Shown: positions 1-12,372, counted from the first letter of the stretch. The stretch: DNA of 64,000 nucleotides from Celoporthe dispersa (GCA_016584495.1 WAID01000004.1:124001-188000), one strand, 5' to 3'. Made by a program: numbers and translations. Notes: generated from the sequence alone by a model not told the origin.

Positions 1-3000
1 CCATATGTTCTTGAACCCCTTCGCCTCTGAAGAGCGCACGCAGGTAGAAGAAAAGATAGAGGTTCAGCTCTTTCTCCCGCAACTGGGACACCACGGCCTC
101 CGGTCGGACCAGTCCGTGCTGGGCTTCGTCGACCAGAAGCGTGATCGCCTCGGAGGTCGCTTCCTCCAGGTCTTTCATTTCCATCTGGTCCTGTTTATCT
201 GCAGGGACGCGGAGGGTCACGAAGCTCGGTATATCGTCCGCCACAGCATCGGCCAGATGACTATCTTTGATCAGCCTCATTGCGGAGTCGGCATCTTGGA
301 GCCTGATATAGTAACGGAGGGCCTCCCTATGGCGACCGTTGACCTCACACAGCTTCGCTAGGCTTTCCACGACGATCTTCCAGTCTCGCCCCTTCACGCC
401 GTCCTCAACGCTGTCCAGCCGCACATCACGATACTTCAGCTGGTTCTCCAGGGTGGTCGTGACACTATCGACATCGAACAGATCTGAATGCCATCTGTCC
501 AGGAGGTCCTTGAGCCGTAATTTGTCTGTCTGGATGTAGTGCTTGAGCACTACTTCATAGACGATGGACGGGATCGGGGGCCGCATCGGCTCGATTGGGA
601 TGAAGTTTGTGATCTCGTCGAACTTGTCGGCGTGGGCAAACGCGTAGACCCACTTCTCCCATTGATCAGAAGAGGTGAGTACTTTTCCAGCCACCTGACC
701 GGCGCGTTGCCATTCCCCGGTATCGACCAGCTGCTGGAGCCAGAGCTCGCCGATCCGCCGCTTTTCCTTGTCGACCATAACATTGGCCTGTTTGCCGACC
801 TCGTCGATCACCGACGCAGTATCGGCGTAAAAATCGTCCGTCGTCTGTGACCGACTTAGTATGCCTGGCGATGCGATGTCTTGGAGACTGTCTGTGGTGA
901 TGACGATCTCCGGATTCTCGTCGACTAGCTCCCAGGCCCGCCGGTATTCGCGCCGCTCTACAAGCCATGAGAGATGGTCGCCCAAATCGCGCTTCGTGGC
1001 GAGGATGCAATCATAAGGACTATGCACAAAGATCTTAGTGCCAGGTTTCGATAGGCTAGGATGCACACTTGGCGAGGTCTGTCGTAGAGACTGCGCCCTG
1101 ACGCTCCCTGCGATGCTTGGTGTTTTGGGAGCAGAGCCAGCTTCGTTGCTATGTCCACTGCGAACGCTGGCGGCAGAGCTGAAGAGGGCCTTCGTGGGAT
1201 ACATTGCCACATTCCAGACGTCAGTACCGATCCCGGCCATAGTTTCGAGGTATCCTTTGGACCCCACCACTGCCGCAGCCATCTGCTGTGGGAGTACGCC
1301 TAAATGGTAGTCATTTGAGCTGAGGCGATCGTGTCGACTGATGCTGAGGCTGTCCTTGTCAATCTCTGCCTGGGAAATCAGATCGATCAGTCGCAGCTCC
1401 GGAGGAGGGTGGTTTTGGCGACGTCGAATGCCGCCCGAGGGACCGCTGCCGGCGGAGCTCGTCGACGGCTCAGCCTTGTGGCCGTGAGCAGGTTTCTTCT
1501 CCTCATCATCGGCCCCGCCTTCTTCATCGTGAAGAGGGTAAGCAAGAACTAGTAACAGGCTCTGGGTATATAATGAAATGCCTGAAATGATGCAGTCCAT
1601 GCGTAAACTAGCTTGAGGTCAGCGCCAGGCTATGACTCCAAGACGGGCGGGTGAGGCACTCACATTTTTACCATCTCCGCCTTACCAAGGCTACGCTCAT
1701 CAGCATTCATGCCTGCGCCGTGGATATGGATGATCCAAATCGTGCCGCCCCAGCCAACCAAAAGTCTTTCCGTCTGCCTTTTGTCACGGCTTTGGTGAAG
1801 CTTGAGTTTCTCTGCAGCCGGAGAGGAGGGGCCAGCGTCGTCAGCGGCCTTGGTGTCGTCGCTCGCTGGTACAGACTGCTCGTCAATCCACTCGACTCTG
1901 CCTTTCCACACGCTGGCCATGGTCTCCCACTCATCAGTCTGTGGCCTGTCATAATGGCCAATCCGCTTCCAAGCATCGTCCGGTTCACCGTTGTCCAGAT
2001 ACAGATGGGACCGCATGATCTTGATCCCATGTTCGTTGAGCCATACGACATATTTGCCGGATAGCGACCATTTGATCGTGCTGATAATGCCCTCGCCAGA
2101 ATGCAGGACTGTATCTTTGCCGGTATTGGTACCGAGACCCATGCTACCCAGCCAGCCAGATGCAGTAGCAGCAGCGGTTCCTACAGTTGAAGACGTACTG
2201 CGTCCGGGACCACCACCAACAGTCAAGATAAGACTCCCGGCTGTTCCTCCCGAGAGATATGTCCGGTCGTTCTTAAAGTCGGGAGACAGGGCAACTGCAT
2301 GCACAGGTCTCGCAAAGTTCCTCAACTGCACATCTTTCAAGTCGACCAGTGACTGAACACAGACGTTGCCATCCATCGACGACGTGGCAATGTAGATCTG
2401 GTTCGAGGGAAGGTTTGGTATCTGGGGCGCCTCTCGAGGCTTTCTCGCTGTCGCTGCCGAGCTTGCCGCAGACTGTCGCGAATCCGGCCGCGAAGTTGAG
2501 CCACCTGCTGCGCCACCAGTCGCCTGGGCAATCGCACGCGTTGCGGCTTCTGGTTTGGCAGCGTTCGTGGGTGGTGGAAAGGGAGATATAGAGACGGCGG
2601 TCACGGAGACGGAATGGGCATGGTATGTTCGCAAGGCCTGGAAGGACGGTAGTTGCAGCACATGCTGTACGATCATCAGTTGAGGACGGAATTCGCTTAG
2701 GGAGGTCCGGTGCTCACAATATTGCCGTTGTGAGTGCCAATAATCTGCATGCGTGGTCAGCGAGCAAGCAAGAGGCAACGACAAGGTACGGCGCTCGGCC
2801 TCTTTCTTACCATCTTGTCACCAGCGACAAGAAATGCGCTCGTCGAATCTGCATTCCTGTATACAGAGCTGAGGTGTTGGGTCAACCTGGCATACTTCAG
2901 TCGCGGCTCCTCGTCCTCCTCATCGTCGTCGTCCTCCTCCTCTTCCTCTTCGTCCTCTTCCTCTTCGTCATCTCCATCCTCTTCTTCAGTTTCGGTATCG

Positions 3001-3158
3001 GTAGCCTCTGTGGTCGTCTCGTGAGCACCTATGGATTTGGCACCGCCAGAAGCTTCTGCTTCTGCTGCGCCTTCAGGAGAGTTCCGACCGGGACTGGGTG
3101 CGACTTCGGGTTTATCGATGGTCTTGTCATCGCCCGCACCAGGCGCAGAGTCCGTCAT
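1..3158 (-). CDS. vps41: Vacuolar sorting protein Vps41 (HOPS complex subunit), 3' end beyond window
   Basis: Subunit of the HOPS tethering complex, which acts at the vacuole/late endosome in membrane fusion and AP-3 transport. Four exons are visible: 3158-2811, a 27-nt micro-exon 2744-2718 (reads IIGTHNGNI), 2664-1664 and 1607 to the window edge. Introns are 2745-2810, 2665-2717 and 1608-1663, all GT-AG. About 994 residues are present. The N-terminus has a strongly acidic Glu/Asp run (about residues 58-80), followed by LKYARLTQHL and a WD40-type beta-propeller region (TYHAHSVSV, IYIATSSMDGNVCV). The C-terminal part is the helical clathrin-heavy-chain-like repeat region (for example REALRYYIRLQDADSAMRLI). 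The RING end expected for the family lies outside the window. It is divergent from APC1 across 489 bp. Family assignment is firm; the micro-exon is inferred from splice signals and protein continuity. Confidence 0.93.
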
Positions 3159-3647
3159 CTTTGCTCCAAATCTGATGACCTAATCATGGCGGTTGTGCTC
3201 TGTGGGAAATGAACAGGTCTCGTCGCAGGGAAGGTGATCGATCCTACAAACAAGACGGGCAGCTTGCAAAGGCACTGGACAGAATAAGTTGAAAGTGACC
3301 TTTGGAGACACGCGACGTCAGAGGCTGGTGGACCGCGGCTCTACGTGGGCAGGTGGGACGGCACCTAGGAAGGAGCTTGGGCCGTCATGTGCAGGGGTGC
3401 GTACCGCTAAAGTTGCAGCAACAGTAGGGCAAGAGGGTGTGTTATCACGATAAGGCTCGACCTCGACGCGTCCACGACATATTTACTTCCTCGCGACAAC
3501 CGTGGCCAGCAACCACGAGCTACAGGCCCAGGCTCCCTTGAGAACACGGGCCAGTAGGCCCTTGTATGGGATTACAACTCTTCCAAACTTTCCCAACACG
3601 CAAAAGGCAGACCCTCCCACTGAGCCTTATGGAGCGCATCAGTCGAG
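3159..3647. promoter_or_regulatory. Divergent promoter region, VPS41/APC1
   Basis: 489 bp between two divergent start codons. No reading frame in it looks coding. It must hold both promoters and 5' leaders. I cannot name a specific factor site in it. Confidence 0.6.
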
Positions 3648-6600
3648 ATGGCGTCGGTCAAGTCTTTGGGGATGCATCCGCCCCTGGGCCTGCGAGGGCA
3701 ACCAGTCGAGGGCAACTATATCTGGGACGTCATGATAGATGACGGCGGTGAGGATGAGCTCCTTGTGATCGAAAACGGTGTCATCTGGAAGCGAGGAGGT
3801 GTGTTCAGGAAGAGCTTCATGCTCGAGGTCGAAAAGGACGAGCCCATCCTGCAGGCCTTGTTGACCTATTTCCCCACCAACAACACGAATAATCATGCAA
3901 CTGCCACCAGGGGCTCGACTATGGATCAGTCTGGCGCTTCCTCAAGGGCCAAGGACTACGGGGAGAAAGACGTCAACAAGCTGGAAAAGGCGCTCGTCAT
4001 CTTCCTCAAGACACAGGCACGCATCTTCTTTCTCTCTGGCACGAGCCACGTCGTTCACATGCCCTTCGAGGTCGAGGCCGCCTGCGCTGCACCAGTTGGT
4101 GTCATCATCCAACGGAAACCTCGAACGCACAATATGGCGCCCATCAGCCTAAAAGTTTCCCCGTGTACCACCCAACTCGTTCGTCTCCTCGCAGTTGTCT
4201 TCACCACCCCAGAGGCAGCAGAATCCAACGACTTCATTCTCTGTGGAAGGTTTGGCACTGCCAAGAACATTGCCATTGAGGCTGAGCACCACAATGGAGA
4301 ATATGTTTGACACCCCGTTGGTGGTGAACGATTCACAGTGGCCCCGACTGGTCTGTCTGACCGATCCATTTCTGGAGCTGGGCCTGGTGGTGAGCCACCC
4401 GGCTGCTTCGACCAAGGGGGATCGGCCCCGTTCCTCGCAAAATGCACCCTTTCTCGACCTATCGGAAGAGATCCTCCATATTGAGACTATAGAAGACGGT
4501 ATGATCCTGGCAGTCACCGCAAATCGAGAGGCCAATCAGTATACCATCTGGCACCTCAGCTACATCCAAAACGAGGACATGTTCACCAAAAACCCCAAGG
4601 ACCAGGAGCCAAAGGCCAACCGCCGACGCAGCTCAATGCAGCCAAGGCTTAGCAGTGGTGCTACAACACCAGTCGCATCGTCTTTCCGCGAGAGTTTTGG
4701 CGCCGGGCCGCAGCCTGGCAAGAAGGATCGGAAAGGAGACAAACAGGACAAATCCAATCCTGGCGACATAGCTGCAGCATTAGGAGCAGACAGAGGAGAC
4801 AAATCAAAGAGGCCTTCCCGGCGCGTGAGTTCCCTACTGGCTCGAGCCGACTTGTCTGCGTCGCACGAGAGAACCACGTTCGCTGAACCATCCGGCCCAT
4901 CTACTCATGCCGAGGGCCGTCGGATGACAGGTGGCCAACGAGTTCGTCACAGTGGTGGCCATAGCAATCTGAACCTCGGCAATGCTCGCACCATGGGTAA
5001 CCTCAGCAACTTGCGGGAGGCGGAAGGCCTCCTCAACGAGTTACGGGCTGGAGGGGACTTCGAGGGATTCCACAGCATGGGGCTCGAGGATCACAGCTTT
5101 GACGGTCTCACTAGAGAAATCCTCCTCACGAGGATAATCAGCACGTCCATCGACAACACCAACGTGCGCTATTCGCTCTCAACTCAGCCAGCTCGCACAC
5201 AGTACAAAGTCTTTATTGTCAAGAGCCCCCAGTTCGCGGCGGATGAGTCTGGTCGATGGGATCTGCTTGTTGGCATCCAGGATCCTCTCGATAAACGCCT
5301 CCAGCTTCTCCCCTTGTCTATAGAACGACAGGCAAATTTCGACCAACCGGGCGACGGTGGAAGAACAGCCGCGTCCACCGCCCCCAATGCATACAAGATC
5401 ACTCCCAATATGTTGACCAGGGCCTCCAGTGTTGTCGACTCCTGCAAGGTCTCAGATGGTGACCAGTCCATGATCCTGATACTGTCAGAGAACAAGGAGG
5501 GCCAGCGAGAACTAAGCATCCAGGCACCGTGGAGCGCAATGACCCCACTAGCCTTGCCGACATTATATGCAGACAACCTGGGGAGCCTAGAGTATACCGG
5601 CACACACGTCAACAGAGAGGTCAAGGGCCGGCGTTCTGTTGGTTCTAAGCTCACCGCCACAGATATCACAAGAATCCGCCATTCCCGCCTATCAGGCACC
5701 GTGGATCTTGAGGATCGAGAGGGCAAGATCCACCGCGTTCAGATCCAGCTGCAACCAGCCAGCCCTCAGGTTCGAAAGCTTCTCCAGGCCTGTCGCAGCG
5801 TCTTGCCGATCGAGGTGTCGGAAAAAATGCTGGCTGGCTGGTGGCATATCATGCATTGGATGGAAGAGCAAGGCATTGATGCAGCAGACCGTGAGTGGTC
5901 TTGTTTTGTCGTGGAGATTTTCACAATTTTTTTGTCCCTTGGTGGTCCTGGTTCAAGTCCTCAGCCGTCACCTCCCCAGCCGACGCCACGGCTTCGGAGG
6001 GCCATGCATCCCTCTACAGGGAGCTATGAGAAGATGCTACCATTTGCAGCACCCAACGCCTCAACGTGTCCATCTTGGGCGTTGAGCCGCCCATGGAGGT
6101 GGCTTGTGGATGAGGAGACACCGGCCATACCACCCATCACCCCCAAATCCACCCGAGAGGACTTTTTGACAACTCATACGCGACTCGCCAAGTCGTACAT
6201 GGACTCACCTCGGGGCCAGCATGCGCTGGGATCCACCAATGGACACCTGCCCACAGCCCAAAACAGAAGCCTTGAGGATCGCACTAGCGCTGCGTGGGGC
6301 ATCATCTGCGCCCTGCATCTGCTAGTCGAAGAAGGAAAGCTTGACATTATGGACCCAGAACACTCTTCGCCGGGTCGTGCTGATGTCAGAGGCCTTCTTT
6401 GTCAGATTGGACGCTGGCTGGGTTGGGATGAGTTTGTGGCCCTGCACGAGCTAAGTGTGCAAACTCATCTTAGCCTTCGGAACCACTATGGTAAGTTTGT
6501 TGCTCAGACTCACAATACACGAGCTGACACTACGGCAGATCTTTCCGCTGCAGGTCTACCAAGCCCACAACGCCTTGTCAGCATCTTTGAGTGGATCCAA

Positions 6601-9600
6601 TCGCAGTTCGCGGGCGACAAGTCTATTGAGTTCCCAACTGTGGCAGACGTCTACGCCACGATTACTCACCGGAGCATCACTGCGGACGATGCGTTCCGAC
6701 GGTGGTCTTCAGTCATGCCAAGAACTTTCATGTTCAAGAGGCTGTTCTCTTTCCTCGCGCCCGGTACCTCACATATCGAGGTCGTCGAGCTGATTCATCG
6801 ATGCGGCTTCACTGCCAGCGTTCTTGAGACCTTGCCGGAAGCTGTTCTCACTCCTCTTAAAGATGCCATCTCAATGTGCCAGTCACGGCCACCAGCAACC
6901 TGGCCAGAAGACCTGTTGGCACTGGTTCATAGGGCCGATATTGCGACCATGCTTAAGCAGCATGAAGCTAAGCAGATGTTGGCTCTCAATGCTGCACCTC
7001 CTTCCCATATGGCCACCGAAGACTACAAGGCGATCTGTGGTAGCGTGGAGAAACCAGTCAACTATGGACACCTACCAAACGAGTCCACCGAGCGCCAGGC
7101 CATCATCCAGGCTCTTTTCAAAGAAGACCGCCGACTCGTTGAGGCAGAGGGCATGCTATCAACCAGATACCACAGGGTCATCCACTGCAACTCAGGGCCG
7201 CATTGGACCGAGTCGGAACTGCTAGAAAAGCAAAAGGAACAAGTCACTATTGTCGCTACTGGGACCCTCGCTATTCCTGCAGGACGCGGCCTTATGCACT
7301 TTGGCCTCCGCTTTCCTCTCCCGACCGAAAAGTTCGACATCACGGGCTTCAACCTCACATGTCTCGTCAAGCCAACGAACATACTGGTGAATGCGGACAA
7401 GTCCTTGTTTATTGAGGAGAAAGTCAACTGGGCCTTCTTCCACCAAGGCGCTGCAGCTGGGCTTCAGATTTCGCCGCGTGCCACGGGCATCGATAACAAC
7501 TGGATCATTTTCAACAAGCCTAACGGAGAACCCAGTAACAGACATGCCGGCTTCCTCCTTGCTCTCGGCCTGAATGGGCACCTGAAATCCGTGGTGAAAT
7601 GGGTGGCCTTCAAGTATCTCACGACTAAGCACACGATGACATCCATAGGGCTGCTGCTCGGGCTCGCGGCGTCGTTCATGGGCTCTATGGACAACCTGAT
7701 CACCCGGGTTCTCACCGTCCATGTCACGCGCCTGCTTCCACCAGGCTCCGCGGAACTCAATCTGTCACATCTCACGCAGACGGCCGGCCTCATGGGCATC
7801 GGTCTTGTTTACTGCGAGAGTCGACACCGCCGCATGAGCGAGATCATGATGTCAGAGATCGAGCACGACCAGGACGAGAATGAGGAGGACCCTCTCAGAA
7901 ACGAAGGGTACCGTCTCGCGGCAGGCTTTGCCCTTGGGCTGATCAACCTGGGACGGGGCGCGGACCTTCGAGGGCTGCACGACATGCGCCTGAAGGAGAA
8001 GCTATTGACCTTCGCGTCGGCAACGAAGAAAGTCGAACTGGTCAACGTCCTCGACCGCGCAGCTCCTGGTGCCGTCGTTGCAATCGCACTCATGTTCATG
8101 AAGTCCGAGGACCACATTGTCGCGCGGAAGGTCGACGTTCCCGACTCTGTGCTTCAGTTCACATACGTCCGGCCTGATGTCCTACTGCTGCGGACCCTCG
8201 CCAGGAACCTCATCATGTGGAGTCGCATCGAGCCGAGCGTGGAGTGGATCAGGTCCAACCTGCCTGTCGAGTACCGATGGCGGCACTTACTCCAGGGACC
8301 AAAGTCATTGCGCAGCAAGGATATGTCCTTCTACTCGATACTGTGCGGGCTCTTGTTCTCGCTTGGTCTGCGGTTTGCAGGTTCTGGAAATCCACATGTG
8401 AGAGACTTGCTGGTCAGATATCTCGACAAGTTCAGAGACCTGGTCAGGCAGCCAGCCGGATGCTACGATGCTCAGCTGGCGCGCAACAATGTCCAGATGT
8501 GCCAAGACATTGTTGCCTTGTCGGCCGCCACGGTGATGGCAGGCACGGGCGATCTGGAAGTGCTGAGGAGGCTGAGGTCCCTACATGGCCGCCATGATCC
8601 GGACACGTCCTACGGCAGCCACATGGCAGGCCACCTGGCCATCGGGGCCCTGTTTCTGGGTAGCGGGACCGCGACCTTCAGCACGAGCAATCTGGCCATC
8701 GCGTCTCTGCTGATCGCATTCTACCCGCTGTTCCCCGCCAACGTCCAGGACAACAGAGCACACCTCCAGGCCTTCAGGCACTTCTGGGTGTTCGCTGCAG
8801 ACCCTCGCTGCCTCGTGTCCAAGGACTTAGCCACCGGCGCCCCCATCAGCGTGCCTGTCCTGATCAAGATGAAGCCAGTGACGTCCAGATCCCTAAAACA
8901 CACCTCGCCGTCCAAGTCACGATCGAAAGCCCGGCATGCCGCCGCCACAAGACAGCAGGAGCCTCTCGTCCTTCGCAAGCAGACACCCTGCCTCCTGCCA
9001 TTCCTCGACGACATATCCTCTGTTCGCACTGATGCCACATCTCTTGGCTACTGGAACCTCGAGCTCGACTTCGAGCACAACCCGGGCCTCGCCGCCGAGT
9101 TCCGCGAGAACCAGACTCTCAACCTCCGCCAGCGAACGCTCCACGAGAGTGTCTTCAGCGGCACACTCCGCGCTCTCGGCCGCGAGAGCCTCGCTAACAA
9201 GAGTGGTGGCTGGCACGCCGGCAGCGCCTCCGCCTCGGCCTTGTCCCACGAGCCGCTCGGGTGGATCTTCAACCGGGCCCCGCTACAAGGCCTCACGCAT
9301 GCCGAACGCGTAATGGTCGTTGATCGTACCGGCGGTGAGGGGGGGGAGTGAAGAGGCTGCAGGGACCGAAGTCGACGCCAGGCTGACACTGGAGAGCGGG
9401 TTGGACGGGTGGAGCCAGGAGGACCTGGAAGGACTAAGGTTGTTGTTCGCGTGGGCTGAGAAGAGGGAGTCGTCGGGAGACGGTGGCCCGAAGGGCGATG
9501 ATGAGGGCGAGGGATGGTGGTTGCGTGATGGTGTGGTCGAGATGTTGAGGGGTAAGGTCTGGATTGCCTCGAGGAGGGACATGGAGGATGGTCCTAGTTC

Positions 9601-9604
9601 GTGA
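3648..9604 (+). CDS. apc1: Anaphase-promoting complex subunit 1 (two apparent 1-nt frame breaks)
   Basis: Largest scaffold subunit of the APC/C ubiquitin ligase (BimE in Aspergillus). The start at 3648 opens a frame with conserved N-terminal text (SGTSHVVHMPFEVEAAC). The main frame runs 4195-9351 and includes proteasome/cyclosome-type repeats (LLLGLAASFMGSMDN, GFALGLINLGRGADLRG, HLAIGALFLGSGTATF). A 48-nt intron lies at 6491-6538 (GTAAGT, CTGAC branch, GCAG); it is a multiple of three and so looks like coding sequence if unspliced. Two breaks occur. At the A4 run 4151-4154 one extra base, or alternatively a 40-nt intron 4155-4194, separates exon start from main frame. At the G8 run 9339-9346 one extra G makes a stop at 9349-9351, while the next frame continues with typical C-terminal sequence (WWLRDGVVEMLRGKVW) to 9604. 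Removing one base at each site gives 1968 residues. Confidence 0.92.
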
Positions 9605-11003
9605 GGGCATTGGAGATGCTCAGCCTTACAAGCACAACACAAACCTCCGTTCTGAAGATAAAAGTGGTCCTGAAGGCCTCACTGAAATGTGACCGCTGTA
9701 TAAATGATGCTGCTGTTGTCGAGGCCACCGGGTCAGCATACGATCCTAAGCACAGTCTCGGGGAACAACCTATACCAACATTGTAGAAGTTCAGCACCGT
9801 GGGACACTACCTGTACAATAAGAATTGTTGTTAGGCAAATGTTATTGAGATCTTGTATGTGATCACTATGACTCTTAATAGCAGATGAAGACTGGCCACC
9901 ATCTATTCATTATTTATCAGTCTATGAGACTGGCTTGTCTACCAAGGTGTCCATCATGTCAATCAACATATCGACTTGAAAGGCCATAAGCCTCACAATA
10001 AGATGAGCTCACTGCTAGCTGGTTGAGAGGGTGCACATGGAGCCAACCAGTCGATGTGCCACTAGATAGCTTGGAACCAAAAAGATAGAAAAGCCGGCAA
10101 GGCGTAGGAAGTGCGTTGAGATGATTCACAAAAAACCCACGTTGTTCCACCAGAGGCTGTCTCTTGTCCACTGTTACAACAGACCTCGAATGCAGCTCTC
10201 ACCCAAGTCACTTGGTTGTACATTGCCCCTCCTGACAAAGATTGTTCCTATTGCAGACTGTACGCAGGCTGAGCTTCTGGTTGCCAAGTCACGGAGCAGC
10301 ATGTTCCAGACCAGCACTCAGAGGCAGTTTCACTTCACTGCCGTCGATCAATCATCTGGAGATGAGTGGTCTTGTGTATATAATAGGGCACAGGACTAGC
10401 TTAGCATCCAGGAACTGTCTATTGTGAACACTACCAAGGCCCATGAGACAACTCCTGTTTGGTGTTTCTTGCTTTGTTTCCCCCCAGCCAAAGACACAAC
10501 CTCACAGGACTTTTGGGTGAGATACTCTCCGAAACGCTCTCTCGCATGACCAGAGCAAGTGACCCCAGACTCTCAGACAGAAACATTGAGAAATTATGTC
10601 TGAACACCGAACTGAATCCGACCAGTGGCCCTCCGCTCTCAGGTAAATATAAAGAAACTTCATGAACACCGGCCCTCAGCCCTTTTTCTTAAAGATATCC
10701 AGCATGGGACGACAGCTCCTTTTGGAAATACTCAAACACTCACAAATTATAACTGCAATCCAGCGATAATCCTCATTCGCTACCAACCCGGCAAGACTCA
10801 CGCGCCCATCGTCACCGACCAGTCGAACGTCCTGGGAGACCTGGCTCAGAGCCAACCATGTATGCTTTTCCTCGGGTCGACAACGACCGCCATCTTCCTT
10901 TCCATCCTTCCCACTCCTGCTTGTTTTTTCTTCTTCTATTTTTTCTTTTTCTTTCTCTCTCTCCTCTCAAGAGACGACCCGATGTGCATAGCATACTAAA
11001 CAG
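9605..11003. other. Intergenic, no recognisable gene
   Basis: 1.4 kb downstream of APC1. It holds only short, compositionally random reading frames on both strands. A TATATAA-like stretch occurs near 10377. The last 140 bases contain a pyrimidine-rich tract (about 10905-10970) and TACTAAACAG ending at 11003, which looks like the branch point and acceptor of an intron leading into the next exon. Confidence 0.5.
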
Positions 11004-11642
11004 CGCACCCACCCGCCTCAAAGTGACCGGAACGACCCCTTGGCCGACGACGGGAAGCAGCGAGCCGCCGATGCGCAGTCGAGCTCAGAAGCCCGGGTAC
11101 ACAAGGACACGAAGAAGTCCGAGTTCCAGAACCGGGCGGCCCAGGAGGCGCGGGACCGCAGAGCCAGGAAAAAGGCCACCGACTGGGCCGACGCACTGGC
11201 CGGCCCGTCGGAGCAGCGCGACCCGGACGAGCCGGCCACGGCACCGTCCAGCTACGAACAGCACGGGGACAGCAGCTCGTCGTCGGGCCGGCTGCGGCCG
11301 CCGGACGAGCAGGTGTGGTGTGCGCCGAGCCCGAGCCCGGAGCGGCTGGCGCAGCACCTTGAAGGGTTGGGACATGCGGTGTGGGGCACGTCGGCGTCGG
11401 GAGGGGCGACGCAGGCCACTGCGTCCTCGCAGCTGGAGCGGGAGGTGCTGGAGATGATGGGGTGGGATGTTCCGGTGGCCGGGGGAAGGGAGGAGGCCGT
11501 GGCGAGCCAGTCGGATTCGGTGAACAGGCGGCTCCCGTATGGTCGTGCTTCTCAGTCCTCTGGTCGTCGTCACGGGCATCATCGGCGACGAGGGCCGCCT
11601 CGTAGGAGTCGAGGAGACGGAGGCTGTTGCGTGCTTCTGTAA
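11004..11642 (+). CDS. Unrecognised protein, 3' coding exon, C-terminal CaaX box
   Basis: I do not recognise this protein. The frame from 11004 to the TAA at 11640-11642 has strong coding composition (GC-rich third positions, balanced acidic and basic residues). It contains a charged helix-prone stretch (RAAQEARDRRARKKATDW) and a low-complexity Ser/Pro middle. Its last four residues, CVLL, preceded by another Cys, match a geranylgeranylation-type CaaX box and suggest membrane attachment. No in-frame ATG exists near its 5' end (the first is at 11454), so at least one upstream exon is needed. The acceptor TACTAAACAG just before 11004 supports this; a GTATGC donor at 10860 is possible but the start remains unresolved. 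Alternatively the exon could belong to a longer first-exon gene starting before 10.8 kb. Confidence 0.5.
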   Translation, partial: RTHPPQSDRNDPLADDGKQRAADAQSSSEARVHKDTKKSEFQNRAAQEARDRRARKKATDWADALAGPSEQRDPDEPATAPSSYEQHGDSSSSSGRLRPPDEQVWCAPSPSPERLAQHLEGLGHAVWGTSASGGATQATASSQLEREVLEMMGWDVPVAGGREEAVASQSDSVNRRLPYGRASQSSGRRHGHHRRRGPPRRSRGDGGCCVLL

Positions 11643-12054
11643 TTAGGTATTATGGTTTCAAGGTGAGACGAGGTCTGTGGTGAGCAACAGCAGGTCCAGG
11701 TTTGGTTCTGGTCTAAATGCAAGTCATACTATTTGTACCGTCATACAAATATGAAGGCTCCTCCAGGGCTCCTGTGATAGGAGCTGCGGTGTATCTGTAG
11801 TAATTATCATATGCCATTATTGTATGACTTGGTCTTATATACAAGAGCACCACGCCAGGTAAATACATACACACGGCAAAAACACCTGCCGCTTTGGACT
11901 CGTTCTGCTGGCGGACCACTCACGGTTCTCGCAACAGACCATCCGACTTCCCTTCCCGAGACCCAAAGCGCAGTGATTATTCGCCCATCCTTTCCACACG
12001 AGAACTCCAAACGACAGATGAAAATGCAACCAGAAAGCACACGGGTATCACTTC
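11643..12054. other. Intergenic between convergent genes
   Basis: 412 bp lying 3' of both neighbours. No coding signal seen. It presumably holds the two 3' UTRs and poly(A) sites. Confidence 0.5.
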
Positions 12055-12372
12055 TCACTCCAGGTGAAACCGTGCAGCGTTGAGTCTCTGCAGCCTAAGG
12101 TTGCGGTCATATCTGAACTCCCGATACGCCGAGTATGCACCAAACGATAACTGTAGAGAAGAGAGACACGATATGTTAGAGGGACAAGTCATGGAAGAGA
12201 CACCAAAGAGAGAAGGAGAAAAAGTGGAGGCTCCTCAACAACTCACCATGCCGGTAATCAGGACGAACAGCGGATATGCCTCCACAGGCGGGCTCATGGG
12301 GTGGGCAGACAGGCGGGCCAGCATGCTGGGGGCCTTTGCGACCTGGTGGAAGAGCCTTGGTGTGGGACGCAT
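12055..12372 (-). CDS. Complex I MLRQ/NDUFA4-like small inner-membrane protein
   Basis: Small mitochondrial protein of 73 residues encoded by two exons, 12372-12247 (42 codons) and 12150-12055. The 96-nt intron 12151-12246 starts GTGAGT and ends CTCTACAG. The spliced protein starts MRPTPRLFHQVAK, has the hallmark PPVEAYPLFV followed by a hydrophobic segment running across the splice junction (LITGMLSFGAYSAY), then a basic tail REFRYDRNLRLQR. This matches the MLRQ (NDUFA4/B12D) family, reported as an accessory respiratory-chain subunit (complex I, or complex IV in animals), with one transmembrane helix. The gene is too short in each exon to stand out as an open frame. The ATG is the first that precedes the basic presequence-like N-terminus without low-complexity sequence. 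Function is from the family; the splice model is from sequence. Confidence 0.82.

Noticed and set aside
9310..9362. GTAATG...CTGCAG intron at the end of APC1
   Set aside because: Splicing it leads into a frame with an early stop and not into the conserved C-terminal frame.
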